Assembly: GCA_015680635.1 (NCBI GenBank)
Contig: JAABOA010000143.1
Location: 10,205 to 22,980 of the forward strand
Reading direction: 5' to 3'
Source: Lunasporangiospora selenospora
Taxonomy: Eukaryota > Mortierellomycota > Mortierellomycetes > Mortierellales > Mortierellaceae
DNA: 12,776 nucleotides
Below, piece after piece: positions 1-9,504 of this stretch. The position numbers and the translations under genes were made by a program. Within the stretch, counting starts at the first letter, position 1, and each line of letters opens with the position of its first letter. The notes beneath the pieces were generated by a model. That model saw only the letters and a list, made by a program, of their open reading frames with translations, did no database searches and was not told the DNA's origin.

Positions 1-350
1 GAACATGACGAAACTGATGCTGGTGAGTAGACGAACCTGCATGCGATGACGAAAGGGCAAGACAGGAGCCACGAGAAAAGAGAGCAGCACTGCCCTGAAC
101 AAACCTTTGCGTTTTCCTTTAGCGTTAAACTCGCTTAGCATATTTGCGATCGGCATCAACTTTGTTCCATACTTCTTTGCACTGTCGGAATCTCTCGTGC
201 TCTCTCACATATCATACATTTACTGTTCAAGAGTTGTACCAAGTCCATTTATATTATTTAGAGAACGCTTTGAGGAAATACTTTCCTGATACGTCTAATC
301 AACTCAACTTTGACCCGTTTGACGAGCCAAGGATAATATCCCGGGAGTAG
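1..350 (+). CDS. 3' end of an unrecognised gene (two exons, partial)
   Basis: The window opens inside a coding exon (1-22) reading EHDETDA and ending in a strong donor, G|GTGAGT, at 23. The best-matching acceptor is TTCAAG at 231. Joining 1-22 to 232-350 keeps the frame (G + AG gives Glu) and yields a C-terminus containing ELYQVHLYYLENALRKYF, then PFDEPRIISRE and a TAG at 348-350. The intron would be 209 bases. Another acceptor, CTTTAG at 122, is also in phase and would read through LNSLSIFAIGINFVPYFFAL, but that reading needs a further intron. I do not recognise the family. The segment is acidic and charged with no membrane span in the preferred model. The rest of the gene lies left of the window. 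Codons, splice signals and the stop support coding; product unknown. Confidence 0.4.
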
Positions 351-680
351 ACAGTCAATGTACAACAAATGCAGGAATCACCAAAGTGCAGCCTGATTCA
401 GTTGGGTACTCCCATGCGTCGGAACACGAGCGTTGTCTTCTGAGCCTGGAGGCTGTAAATAGGGCAGCTGGACAAACCATGTTCCTTTTCGACTCGCGTC
501 CAGTTATGGAAATAAGTCATGCGCCTTCGTTGAACCACTTCTGACTTTGCATGCTGTTGGGAAGGGGCTAACCGGGATAGTCACCTCTCTGCTTGGTACT
601 AGAGAGTAGTAGTGTGTTTTCTTCTTTTTCATTTAAGCACAGGCGTTTGCCACAAGCCGATCGACTGGATTCAAGGATTT
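351..680. other. intergenic, convergent 3' flanks
   Basis: This lies between the stop of the left-edge plus-strand gene and the stop of the minus-strand arrestin-like gene, so it should hold two 3'UTRs. I see no canonical AATAAA on the plus strand and no convincing ORF, repeat or RNA gene. Confidence 0.5.
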
Positions 681-1996
681 TTATAGTGTTGGGGGGAAGT
701 TGCTGGTGCTCTCAGTAATCCTTTCAATCCCGTTATCCGCCGCTTGCACTGGAACTCCCTGACTCGATGGAGAGTCATCAAGGTGCGCCAGCGTGAAAGG
801 AGCTTTGACTACCAGTGGCTCTATAGCCTCATCCGCAAAGACCACTGTGAACTTGGTCGAGTGGCCCACCTTTATCCAGGTCGAAAATTTTGAAGGCACT
901 ATGATCTCTGAATATAGCGGAAGATCAACAGTAATAGGAACCTCTCGGCCCCAGGCCGTGGCAAACGTCTCTTGATCAGGATTAGGAACTGTAGTTTTGT
1001 CTGATATCGTTCTGGAGTTGACCAAGAAGCCAATTGTCATTTCTGGCTGTCGCAGCATTCCTTCAAACATCTCTCGCAAAATAGAATTTGGGTTTTTTTC
1101 CCCTTCATGGCAATTGTGCACGAGGACTTACGCATATCTTTTTCCTCTCCGGGACGGTGCATTGGCATCGTTGTCAAACTCAATGAACTCATTCTGGATC
1201 GCCAAGGCTTGTATCTCTTTGATTCGATAGTCTGAGGTATATGGATGCATGTATACGCTGAATGAGAACCCGCCACGGTCCAACCCCACACACTTATGAG
1301 CATTCAATTTTGCCATCTCTCTTTGCAAAATAGTGTGCATCCTCGTGGCAGGAGGATGCTGAGATTGTCCGACGGAGTGTCAATCATCTCTTGAGTTGTT
1401 TCTTGCGCGGCAACAGTCCACTCTGTACCGCCCGCGCGACTGCAAAGTACCCCCATTCGGGTGTCGAGCTCTTCAGCTTCGAGCTATCTGTGGTCGCAAT
1501 GTCTCCTAGTAACAACCTTTGGAATGATATTGTATATGCTCCTGGTTGAAAAAGGGTTGGAGCTGGGATTAAACTAGCCTCAACTTTGTTAATGTTTATA
1601 GTGTCGCTTCTCACTCGAAGTCTTGAGCCGCCAATGATGATAACATAGGCTGAAAAGTAAAGTAGTCGATGTGCTCAAAAATAGGGTAGGGATGGAGTAC
1701 AGTAGCCTCATGCAGCTTATACAATAGTAGTCTGGAGAGGCGCTTTCTTCGTAACCTTGTCCAATGAACGTTGCTGTTAGCCGCTTCAGCTGGACAGCCT
1801 TTTGGACCTCTAGCTTAAGAATGCCTTCGACCTTGTACTTGGTGGCTCCAGGGGCAGGAAAGCCCACAGTGTAGGACTCTTTGGTAGCTAATGTTAATTC
1901 CAGAGACAGGTGCTTCATTAAAACGATTTGTGCGGTGTGTAAGAGTGAAGAGTTTGGGAAGAGAAAGTTCCTTATTTTATTCAAAAAACTGGACAT
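681..1996 (-). CDS. alpha-arrestin-like protein (provisional 4-exon model)
   Basis: Provisional exons on the minus strand are 1996-1723, 1649-1429, 1358-1132 and 1011-681, giving about 350 residues with every phase consistent. The start MSSFLNKIRNFLF is the first Met in frame with the arrestin N-domain. Arrestin N-domain features are the strand pattern YKVEGILKLEVQKAVQLKRL near residues 54-73 and, after intron 1 (donor GTATAAG, acceptor TTTTCAG), IIIGGSRLRVRS and FQPGAYTISFQ. The C-domain shows RIKEIQALAIQNEFIEFD and, in the last exon, VPITVDLPLYSEIIVPS and VVKAPFTLAHLD, typical of arrestin C-terminal strands. The family (alpha-arrestins/ARTs) comprises adaptors for ubiquitin ligases in endocytosis and nutrient transporter turnover. 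No PPxY motif was seen. The middle is uncertain: exon 2 can read on through LLPRKKQ to a stop at 1384, and the chosen intron 2 has a weak donor (GTACAG). A frameshifted or decayed copy is possible. Confidence 0.6.
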
Positions 1997-2242
1997 GAAC
2001 AAAGCGAGAACAGGATTATGGCAATGAAGCTGATGACCGGGGAGTAGGACAAGGACCAATCGTACTAAAAATTTTATCCACATTTGCCTAAGGTTCTTGC
2101 GTCGGGTATTTATTGCAAAAGCATTTGTGAAGGTAGTAGTCAATGCGCACCCTGAAGAAAGCTATCAGGATTGAGCTTTGGTTCACAATCGTCTGACACT
2201 TTTGGTAGCCTGGACCTAACCCAAGATACCAACGTTCGCTTC

Positions 2243-2273
2243 AAAAAAAATAAAAAATAAAAAATAAAAAAAA
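2243..2273. repeat. A-rich imperfect A6-8T tract
   Basis: A 31-base stretch is composed of A runs interrupted by single T residues at 2251, 2258 and 2265, i.e. a spacing of seven bases. It is low-complexity DNA, plausibly a nucleosome-excluding poly(dA:dT) element of the divergent promoter. It could also be the degenerate tail of a retroposed copy, but I see no element body beside it. Confidence 0.75.
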
Positions 2274-2537
2274 CTGAACACCCACACAAACTCCGATAAG
2301 GTTGCCAGTCCAAGCAACTTAATATATCCCTCTCACGTACACCCCATTTGTTATTGTTTGGATTTAAGAAAAAAAAGCACAACCACTTCCACCACTTTCT
2401 TGCTACACTTCACCACGCCTTCACGAAGTTTTTCTGAACATTGGAGAGAGGGAGACCAAGAGTGCGAGTGAGCCTCGTTCTGTTACAATTACCTCCCAAG
2501 CTTTGTGGCCGAGGAGGCAATCGCAATCGCATGACTG

Positions 2538-2720
2538 TTGATAAACACCAAGACCATCGCTGAGCCAAATAAATCAACAGCAGATCCCTATGGAGCAGTC
2601 TCCAGTCTCGCGAGAAACAGGATCTTTGCCCATATTCAAAGGGATCAATTGGTTGAGGCAGAGCTTATAAAGACAGTTACTGGTGACATCTCTGCCGATA
2701 GGTCCGAGGACTTTCCCTAA
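2538..2720 (+). other. orphan 60-codon open reading frame, unsupported
   Basis: An ATG-initiated frame starting MINTKTIAEPNKSTADPYGA runs to a TAA at 2718-2720. The residue mix is ordinary for a soluble protein, with no signal peptide, membrane span or known motif. It lies in the 5' flank of RAE1 and is too short to judge. It might be an upstream exon or uORF of RAE1, a small hypothetical gene, or chance. Confidence 0.15.
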
Positions 2721-3071
2721 AGCATTTCAAGTATGAAAGTGAGGTCAGAAAGAAGGGACTGGTCCCTCCTTCTGCCGCATCGTAGAAGTGTAATGCTTCA
2801 ATGTGCGATTCTGCGGTTGGTCTCCCGACAATGAATGAGAAAAGGAATACGTGAAGGCAACCAAGTGTGGGAAGTGGAGGATCAAGATGTTCACCTGTGA
2901 GGATGGGTTGTGATGAAAGAGAGAAAAGAAAATTTCAGCACACACATGCGAGTCTTAAATACCTGCTGACTCAGCCTCTTTTTCCTGAGCCACAAAAGCA
3001 GTCCACAGTAACCTTCCTTTTGAGATGATGTTGAGCTGGATTTGACAAAAGACATAACCACGCTCAACAAG

Positions 3072-4902
3072 ATGATGCTCGCTAACCAAAATCAGCCAAA
3101 GGACATTGAGGCAAGTCCCTTTTTTGTGGGATGCGTGCAATCGCTTATTGGCGATGACTCTGGTTGCTTGCTTTAGGAGCAAGCCTTGGATTCAACACCA
3201 TTCCTCAGCTACAGGACGAACAAACACGCGTATTTCTGGTTGACTACTGTGTAATTATTGTCATCAATCGCTCTGACCATTAATTTCTTTTCTTGCCTGA
3301 CATTGATTTAATTCAAATAGGTTCTCAATTCACCAAGTGATGGTATATCGGATCTCTCATTCTCAAAGACGGCCGACCTTTTGGCCGCAGCTTCATGGAG
3401 CAACGAGGTGAATAGCTGGGATCCTACAGAAAATGCTTCCATGGGGCAGGGCTATCTTGAATGGATACCGCCCTTCTGTCGAATTCTAACCAGTAAAACA
3501 ACTCTTCACCACTTCTATTCAATTCCACGCTCTCTTTGGGGTTTAGGTCCGTATCTGGGAGGTAATGGGAGATGGATCAACAGTGGCAAAAGCCATGTAT
3601 CAACACGAAGGACCAGTTATGTGTTGCCAATGGAGCACGGTAAGTCTACTGTAGGTCATCCAAGGAGTACTTCATGACTCGAGCTTAGCATTGGAAACTA
3701 ATGGCCTGTTTTTCAACAACTATCTTGGAGAACAGGACGGAACTAAGTTGGCGTCAGGAGGAGCAGATAACGCAGGAAGAGTGTTTGATGTGACAACAAT
3801 GCAGCCCTCGCAATTTGCGAAGCACGACCAACCTATCAAAGGTCTGCGCTGGATCGATGGCAGCCCCAATATTGTGGCAACTGGAAGCTGGGACAAGACT
3901 ATCAAAGTTAGTGATTTACTTGTGCTTTTTTGCTTTTTTTGTCATACAATCTCTCACTCAAATAATGTTCATTTCAGCCTCTCTAACGTCGTCTCATGAC
4001 ATTTGCTTGCTCTCTAAAGTATTGGGATCTCAGACAGCAGACCCCTGTCTCGACAGTGGCATTAAGCGATCGACTCTACTCCATGGATACACATGGCTCC
4101 CTACTTGTTGCTGCTATGGCGGACCGCTCCATCTCAATGTACGACATGAGCAACCCAGCAGTACCCTTTAGAACTATGGAGAGTCCACTCAAACTGCAAA
4201 CTAGAGTTGTATCTTGCTTCTCTGCCGGAGGAGGCTTTGCCATCGGAAGTATCGAGGGTCGTGTTGCCATCCAATATACTGATACCAAGGATAGTCAGTA
4301 AGTTATCCGTATCGTTAACCAGGAGTAGCTGAGAGATACCTTTCAAAGGACAGATTGTTGATCCTGAGGGCCCATGTGTTTATTGACCAACATTTTTCAT
4401 ATTTGTCTGTTTTGATCAACAGAGGAAACTTCTCGTTTAAATGTCATCGTGATGGAGCACCAGCAGCAAGAGATTCGAATGTATATGCAATCAATGCTAT
4501 TTCTTTTCATCCTATTTTCGGGACATTTGCAACCGCCGGATCGGACGGCAGTTTCACTTTCTGGGATAAGGACTCGAAACAGAAGCTTAAAGTCTTTAAC
4601 AAGCAGGACGGACCGATCTCGACCGCAGCATTTAACAGAAACGGCTCAATTTACGCCTACGCCGTCAGTTATGATTGGAGCAGAGTATGTGCATGGGTGT
4701 TCTATCACTCTCACTTTCCTTTTGATTGAACGAGCCTGGATCGGTAATGTCCACGACTCTCAAAGCGAAGTAAATAACGTGTATCTAATGCTTGTAACTG
4801 CCTATTGCACTCGAATAGGGGTACTCTGGTGCAACTTCGGACAAGAACATCATCAAGCTCTGCCCAGTTCAAGAGGCAGATATCAAGCCAAGGAAAAAGT
4901 AG
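3072..4902 (+). CDS. RAE1: RAE1/Gle2 mRNA export factor, WD40 beta-propeller
   Basis: Seven exons (3072-3110, 3321-3407, 3547-3639, 3736-3906, 4020-4297, 4423-4684, 4819-4902) join in frame to 337 residues, close to the usual 340-370. Rae1/Gle2 is a seven-bladed propeller that binds the GLEBS motif of Nup98-type nucleoporins and acts in mRNA export and spindle assembly. Family landmarks are KDIE then NSPSDGISDLSFS (about 10-28), ASWSNEVRIWEV (37-48), GADNAGRVFDV (82-92), ATGSWDKTIK ending at 130, YWDLRQQTPV (131-140), VAIQYTDTKDS near 220, FSFKCHRDG (226-234), FATAGSDGSFTFWD and the C-terminal YSGATSDKNIIKL. Most introns are GT-AG; intron 1 (3111-3320) appears to be GC-AG (GAG|GCAAGT). The start Met at 3072 (ATGATG, A at -3) is the first in its open frame. 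A longer N-terminus carrying FG-like residues on another exon is possible. It is transcribed convergently with MCC alpha. Confidence 0.93.
3111..3320 (+). other. RAE1: RAE1 intron 1, probable GC-AG type
   Basis: The exon 1 frame ends AAG GAC ATT GAG and is followed by GCAAGT, a match to the GC-donor consensus AG|GCAAGT. The acceptor is AAATAG at 3318-3320, preceded by a pyrimidine-rich stretch and a CTGACATTG branch-like site. Joining gives KDIE-VLNSPSD, matching the conserved Rae1 KD(I/V)EV start. A nearby GT would break the frame. Confidence 0.7.
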
Positions 4903-5337
4903 GAAAAAGAGACTCAATAATATAGTGAAGTAAAATGCATACCCGCCAGAATCATAGGTAGCGTAGGCATCAACCTCCCTCCCCCCCCATTGACACCAAT
5001 CGTTGAACACTTTCCCAGTAAAGAAATAGGAATGTAACCCACGCACAGCAACTTTTTTTTTACTGGCCTTCTTTCGAAGTTTTATTCACCGGCGCGCACC
5101 TGTCGCACGATCTGCTGATGTGGCCACCCACAACTGCAGTTCTATTTTACAACAAAAAGGAGAGGGTGGATGGAGGGCGACTCAGAAACGAGATAACAAG
5201 AGATACTAAAGTATAGGCAGATGGGAGAAGCAAACACAAAAGGAAAGATCAAGAGGCACGCACAGCAACAATGATAGAGAAAATATGTATTGGCTTCTAT
5301 GCCAGCTCTAAATAAAAGATCTTCGATGATAACTCTC
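4903..5337. other. convergent intergenic region, RAE1 and MCC alpha 3' flanks
   Basis: This holds two 3'UTRs. It contains a C8 run at 4981-4988, a T8 run at 5053-5060 and a minus-strand AATAAA at 5086-5081. An ATAATATAG-type A/T-rich stretch just after the RAE1 stop (4915-4925) may serve its 3' end formation. No gene is evident; the open frame on the minus strand at 4711-5046 overlaps RAE1 exons and has no domain. Confidence 0.5.
5081..5086 (-). terminator. AATAAA polyadenylation signal candidate for MCC alpha
   Basis: A perfect AATAAA on the minus strand lies about 250 bases past the MCC alpha stop codon. It is in the right orientation for 3' end formation; the distance gives a long but reasonable 3'UTR. 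Confidence 0.35.
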
Positions 5338-8298
5338 CTAAGCCTTGTTCTCCTCAGTCTCCTTGAAAGCAATCAAAGACTTGTTTTCCGCAACCATGTC
5401 GCCAATATTGAAGAAGACATCTGAAACTACACCGTCAATAGGCGATTTGATGATGTGCTATGAGGGTTTTGAGATTTAAGGATGGTTAGAGTTCGCACCG
5501 TGGTAAACTTAGGACATAGTTTTAAATAGGATGCAACTAATAGACTTACCTCCATCTTCATTGCCTCCAAGATCACAAGAGCCTGGCCCTTGATGACCTT
5601 ATCGCCAGGTTTGCACATCACTTGTGAAATCTTGCATGGCATTGGGGTACGCAAGCTTCCAGCCTTCTCCTCCTTGCCAACCGTCAAGTACTTAGGCTGA
5701 GGGATATCAAGTGTAACCTTGCCATCCTCGGAGAAAACATGGACCTGGTCGCCCTCCAGGACAACACTTGTCTTGCAGCGGTGGTTTTCAATTTCAGAGA
5801 TGATACTGCTTTCGCCTGCAAGCTTAGCCATTACCTTCTCGAACAGGGTCACCTTGTTAGGCGTCTGAACACGAACATTGAATGTTCCGTCATGGTTAAA
5901 TTCGACCCCAACCTTGACGTCTTGGTCCTCGAGCTTGAAGGCAAGCTGTTGCTCGCTGGTCTGGTTCAACCGGAGACCAGGGAGGGCGGTAAAAGGAGAG
6001 GCGCCGTCCTTTGCAAGGATTGCTGCCTGCTTCGAGGCCTCAAGATCTCTCAAGACTAGCGAGAGCGAAGCCTGGGCTACAGCGGCCGGGTCCAAAGGAG
6101 GTGCAGGCTTGAACATTGTGTCTTCATACTTCTTGATGAATCCCGTCTCAACCTCCCCAGCAATGAATGCAGGGTGCGAGGCCAAGGTCTTCAAGAACTC
6201 GATATTGGTATTCAGCCCAACAACCTCATATTCGCTCAACGCCTTGCGCAGGATACGGAGTGCTGCTGTTCGGTTTTCACCGTGGACAACCAATTTTGCG
6301 ATCATAGGATCATAATGAACAGAGATCTCATCACCCTGAACAAATCCGGTCTCCAAGCGGACACTCTCCGAAGCCTCAGGAGTACGAACATGGAGAAGGG
6401 GGCCAACATCAGGCAAGAAGTTGTTGCTTGGGTTCTCGGCGTAGATACGGGCCTCAAACGACCATCCATCCATCTTCAACTCATCTTGGAGCTTGGGGAG
6501 ACGGTTTCCAGCGGCGACCTCAAGCTGCCACTGAACCAAATCGGTATTAGTGATCATCTCAGTGATAGGGTGCTCCACCTGGAGACGAGTGTTCATCTCC
6601 ATGAAGTAGAACTTCTGATCGGTGTTGTCCATGATGAACTCGACCGTTCCGGCGCCAACATAGTTGACAGCCTTGGCTGCTGCAACAGCCTTCTCTCCAA
6701 GATCACGTCTCAGCTCCTCAGAAAGTCCAGGCTAAATATTCGATAACAAACACAAAGCAGCAGGTTTTTAGAATTTCCGAAGCTTTGCTGTAAGTGTTCC
6801 ACAACTTGTAGAGATGAGTGCGGGAAGTATGTACTTACGGCCGGTGCCTCTTCAAGGATCTTTTGATGTCTACGCTGGACGCTGCAGTCGCGCTCGAAAA
6901 GGTAGACAGCATTGCCAAGAGTATCGGCGAAGACTTGAACTTCGACGTGGCGGGGTGTAACAAGGTATTTTTCAACCAATCTAAATAAATAAAGGGATCC
7001 AAACAATCTATTAGTCCCTTTTGTCGATGGATGAACAGAGACCATGCCAGCATAATTAGGTGGATTTACACTCAACCCTACACTTTGTCATCACTGAAGG
7101 ACTTCATGGCCTCGCGTCTTGAGCTCTCCAACATGAGATCGAAGTCTTCAGGGCGTTCGACAATACGCATTCCCTTTCCTCCACCACCCTTAACTGCCTT
7201 AATCAGTACAGGGTATCCGATCTTCTCAGCCTCAGCCCTCAGGAAAGCATCATCCTGGTTGGCTCCGTGGTAACCAGGAACAACGGGGACTTTAGCTGCC
7301 TGCATAATAAACTTTGACTCGCTCTTCGATCCCATGGCCGTCATGGCATGACCGGGAGGTCCAATAAACGTGATATTTTCCTTAGCAAGGCGGTCTGCAA
7401 AAGCAGCATTCTCAGACAAGAATCCATAGCCTGGGTGGATTGCCTATTGTTCATTCAAAGCAGAATCGTGCAAGGCTAGATTAGCACAAGACCAATTGGT
7501 GCCAACTCAAAGGATTGAGAGAAGGGCGAATCACTGAGCTGCTACTTTCAAAATATTAGGATGCAACAGATAGGGGCAATACGGTCTACCACTATTTTAT
7601 GTCATACCTGTGCGCCACTCTTTCGGGCAACCTCAATGATCTTGTCAATCTTGAGGTAGCTCTCAGCTGAGGCTGCAGGTCCAATGTTATATGATTCGTC
7701 GGCCTAGATAACCCACAAATATGTAACATGAGTCAGTTAGTGAACAGTAAGAAAAGAACCAGATTAGACGGTTAAGGAAGAGAGGATAAACTGGAGAAAG
7801 AACCTACCATCTTGACATGAAGAGCGTTCCTATCGGCATCACTGAAGACAGCGACAGTCTTGATTCCGAGCTTCTTGGCGGTCCTCATGATTCGGCAAGC
7901 GATTTCACCACTATCCCGTGCCAGATCATTAAAGGGGCATATATGCAGTTGTTAGTTTCTATTGACAATGAAGTTTTCTGGACTCCTCTATCTTTAGTGC
8001 CCATTGATACAGCCATCCGACGACTGGCCAAAGGCCGATTGGCATTCTGAGGGCACCTACCGATTGGCGATGAGAATCTTGTCGAACAAAGGCTTGCGCT
8101 CTGATCAGTTAGGTAAGGGATAATTAATTACCAGTTCCACAGGTTTGCCACCATAGAAAACTGTACAAGAAAGCGGAAAATACACTGACCAATTTCGGTA
8201 GAGTACCACCGGAGTGGTTTCATGGAGACAGGATGGACCGATGTGCCCCAGCGCATGCGGAGCGCAGCCCTGTTAGCAGAGAGCAAGAATGCAGACAT
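5338..8298 (-). CDS. MCCC1: 3-methylcrotonyl-CoA carboxylase alpha subunit, mitochondrial, biotin-containing
   Basis: Eight exons on the minus strand (8298-8190, 8100-8061, 7910-7808, 7703-7608, 7443-7082, 6980-6839, 6731-5550, 5457-5338) join in frame to 717 residues; family members are about 700-730. The subunit carboxylates its own biotin using ATP and bicarbonate; with the beta subunit it converts 3-methylcrotonyl-CoA to 3-methylglutaconyl-CoA in leucine catabolism. Residues 1-36 are rich in Arg, Ser and Ala with no acidic residue before E35, a typical mitochondrial presequence ending near RWYST. Then come the biotin carboxylase entry [20 protein letters not shown] (from 46), the glycine loop GGGGKG (202-207), [12 protein letters not shown] (266-277), the catalytic [11 protein letters not shown] (329-339), and the biotinyl motif EAMKME (673-678, biotinyl-Lys 676). 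MCC is favoured over propionyl-CoA carboxylase by GYHG (173-176), [10 protein letters not shown] (245-254) and the short C-terminus. All introns are GT-AG. The beta subunit is not in this window. Confidence 0.97.
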
Positions 8299-8663
8299 GA
8301 TGGTGGAGAAGGGGGAGAGGGATTTCTGCACAAACAATGACAAGCTGCTGATTAGGGGTGTGAAGGAAGGAGGAGTGGAGTGGAATGAGATTAGGCCGAC
8401 AAGGAGAGCGGGAGAGGAAGGGAGAAAGCAGAAAAAAAAGATGGAGAGGAGCCGAAAAACCAGGGCAAAAAATTCCCACGGACACCTTAAATCCAATTCA
8501 CAATATTTGTCAGGAAATAGGTACTGACCAAAGCGGCAACCTTCTCCACAAATTTGCCAAGACAAGTTTTATTGTGGCAAAAGGTAATGGTAATTACAAA
8601 CACTGCACAAAGGCATCAGAGTCAGAGAGAAAGGAGGATATCAGAGAGGAAAGATTGAAAGGT
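8299..8663. other. intergenic: TLC gene 3' flank and MCC alpha promoter
   Basis: Both neighbours are on the minus strand, so this holds the 3'UTR of the TLC gene (AATAAA at 8573-8568) and the promoter/5'UTR of MCC alpha. On the minus strand the 150 bases before the MCC start are pyrimidine-rich (CT runs around 8300-8450), as often seen at fungal transcription starts. No separate gene is supported; the open frames here are low-complexity Lys/Arg/Glu shadows. Confidence 0.5.
8568..8573 (-). terminator. AATAAA polyadenylation signal candidate for the TLC gene
   Basis: A perfect AATAAA on the minus strand lies 91 bases downstream of the TLC stop codon, a normal distance for 3' end processing. 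Confidence 0.5.
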
Positions 8664-9467
8664 CTATTCTACCTTTTTAGCTTGAGGAGGTTGCCGATCA
8701 GAAAAGTAAAATCTCCAAACAGACTGAGTGTACTGTTTAGCGAGACTCAACCACCAAACCAAATTCATGAGAAACATTGTTGTCGTTGTTACAGTAAAGA
8801 CACGTCCAATATGCCATGGTGTCTGATACCATGCTACACCGAGCTTTGCTCCAATAGCGACACTCATCCACCAATTGCCAAAAATCCTGCACCAGAAGTA
8901 GCTTACGACCAGAGCTGTGTCAATGAGCCGCTTCAATCGCGAACTGTCAAAGGTCCGGCCACAGCTTTGAAGCATCCAGCGGAAGTGGAGGATAGGTGTG
9001 CTTAGGTTCATTAGGGACAACATCCCGATGAAATAGGGTCCTGGGTTGTCGAGCGTGAGCGAGTGTAAGTAGTAGACAGCCCCGAGGATGACAGCGATGT
9101 GGTGAAAGAGAATCAAGTTACTTCCAGTGCCAAATCGAACTCGCTGATAGAATTCAAAGACCGTATCCTGCGTAAGGTAGCCTAGTTCGAGGCCAACCAG
9201 GAAAGGCGTGAGCGGAGTCTTGTTGGTGGAGATATCGCACTTGGACCAGTCCACGGACAAAAGAAGAAAGGTGCCTACACTGGTCATGATTGTTGAATGA
9301 ACCGAAGCAACCATCTTATTACAGAGGTGGTAATGCTTCTGTAGCACTGACTTGGGTGGCAGAATGTCGCGGGTCCATTGCTGTCGCCGAAGAATTCCAA
9401 AGAGAAGAGGGTAGACTGTGAGACCTACAATGAGAGATGGCGGAATGTGGGGGGAGATGATGTCCAT
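8664..9467 (-). CDS. TLC-domain (TRAM/LAG1/CLN8) membrane protein, TLCD4/TMEM56-like
   Basis: An intron-free frame of 267 residues has several hydrophobic segments (about 11-27, 58-72, 118-136, 143-160, 183-200, 202-214, 228-242). TLC-domain landmarks are HSTI at 57-60, GYLTQDTVFEFY (96-107), the paired histidines in LFHHIAVILG (120-129), and LMNLSTPILHFRWML (152-166). The family includes ceramide synthases and smaller lipid-handling proteins. This protein lacks a long N-terminal region or homeobox, so it resembles the TLCD/TMEM56 branch rather than a ceramide synthase; its biochemical role is uncertain. The C-terminus ends AKKVE, so the last four residues fit the KKXX ER retrieval signal and suggest a cytosolic tail and ER residence. 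The Met at 9467 is the first in frame after an upstream stop, and a likely 5'UTR intron precedes it. Confidence 0.88.
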   Translation of the reverse strand: MDIISPHIPPSLIVGLTVYPLLFGILRRQQWTRDILPPKSVLQKHYHLCNKMVASVHSTIMTSVGTFLLLSVDWSKCDISTNKTPLTPFLVGLELGYLTQDTVFEFYQRVRFGTGSNLILFHHIAVILGAVYYLHSLTLDNPGPYFIGMLSLMNLSTPILHFRWMLQSCGRTFDSSRLKRLIDTALVVSYFWCRIFGNWWMSVAIGAKLGVAWYQTPWHIGRVFTVTTTTMFLMNLVWWLSLAKQYTQSVWRFYFSDRQPPQAKKVE

Positions 9468-9504
9468 GATGGATGACGAATGTTGCTCGTTTGGGTGCGA
9501 CGTG

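Larger units (their letters stand above)
1997..3071. other. divergent intergenic region between arrestin-like gene and RAE1
   Basis: About 1.1 kb should hold the promoters and 5'UTRs of both flanking genes. It contains an A-rich low-complexity tract at 2243-2273 and an orphan 60-codon open frame at 2538-2720 with no recognisable domain. No TATA-like element could be assigned with confidence. Confidence 0.5.

Noticed and set aside
2243-2273. A-rich tract as the tail of a retroposon
   Set aside because: No target-site duplication or element body could be seen on either side.
2140-2382. 80-codon minus-strand frame with a Phe/Leu-rich run
   Set aside because: The hydrophobic run is just the translated A-rich tract (2243-2273), not a membrane segment.
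4981-4988. C8 run as a functional element
   Set aside because: A single short homopolymer in a 3' flank; nothing else around it suggests a structure such as a quadruplex, which needs several runs.
4711-5046. 111-codon minus-strand frame with hydrophobic runs
   Set aside because: It overlaps the last RAE1 exon in antisense and ends in homopolymer-rich 3' flank; no recognisable family.
5739-6746. Long open frames on the plus strand (106 to 190 codons) across the MCC alpha gene
   Set aside because: They are antisense to the large conserved exon of MCC alpha and have no domain content; the codon bias of the true gene opens them.
8222-9005. Plus-strand frames rich in Lys, Arg and Glu around 8385-9005
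   Set aside because: They mirror the pyrimidine-rich MCC leader and the TLC gene on the minus strand and show no motif.
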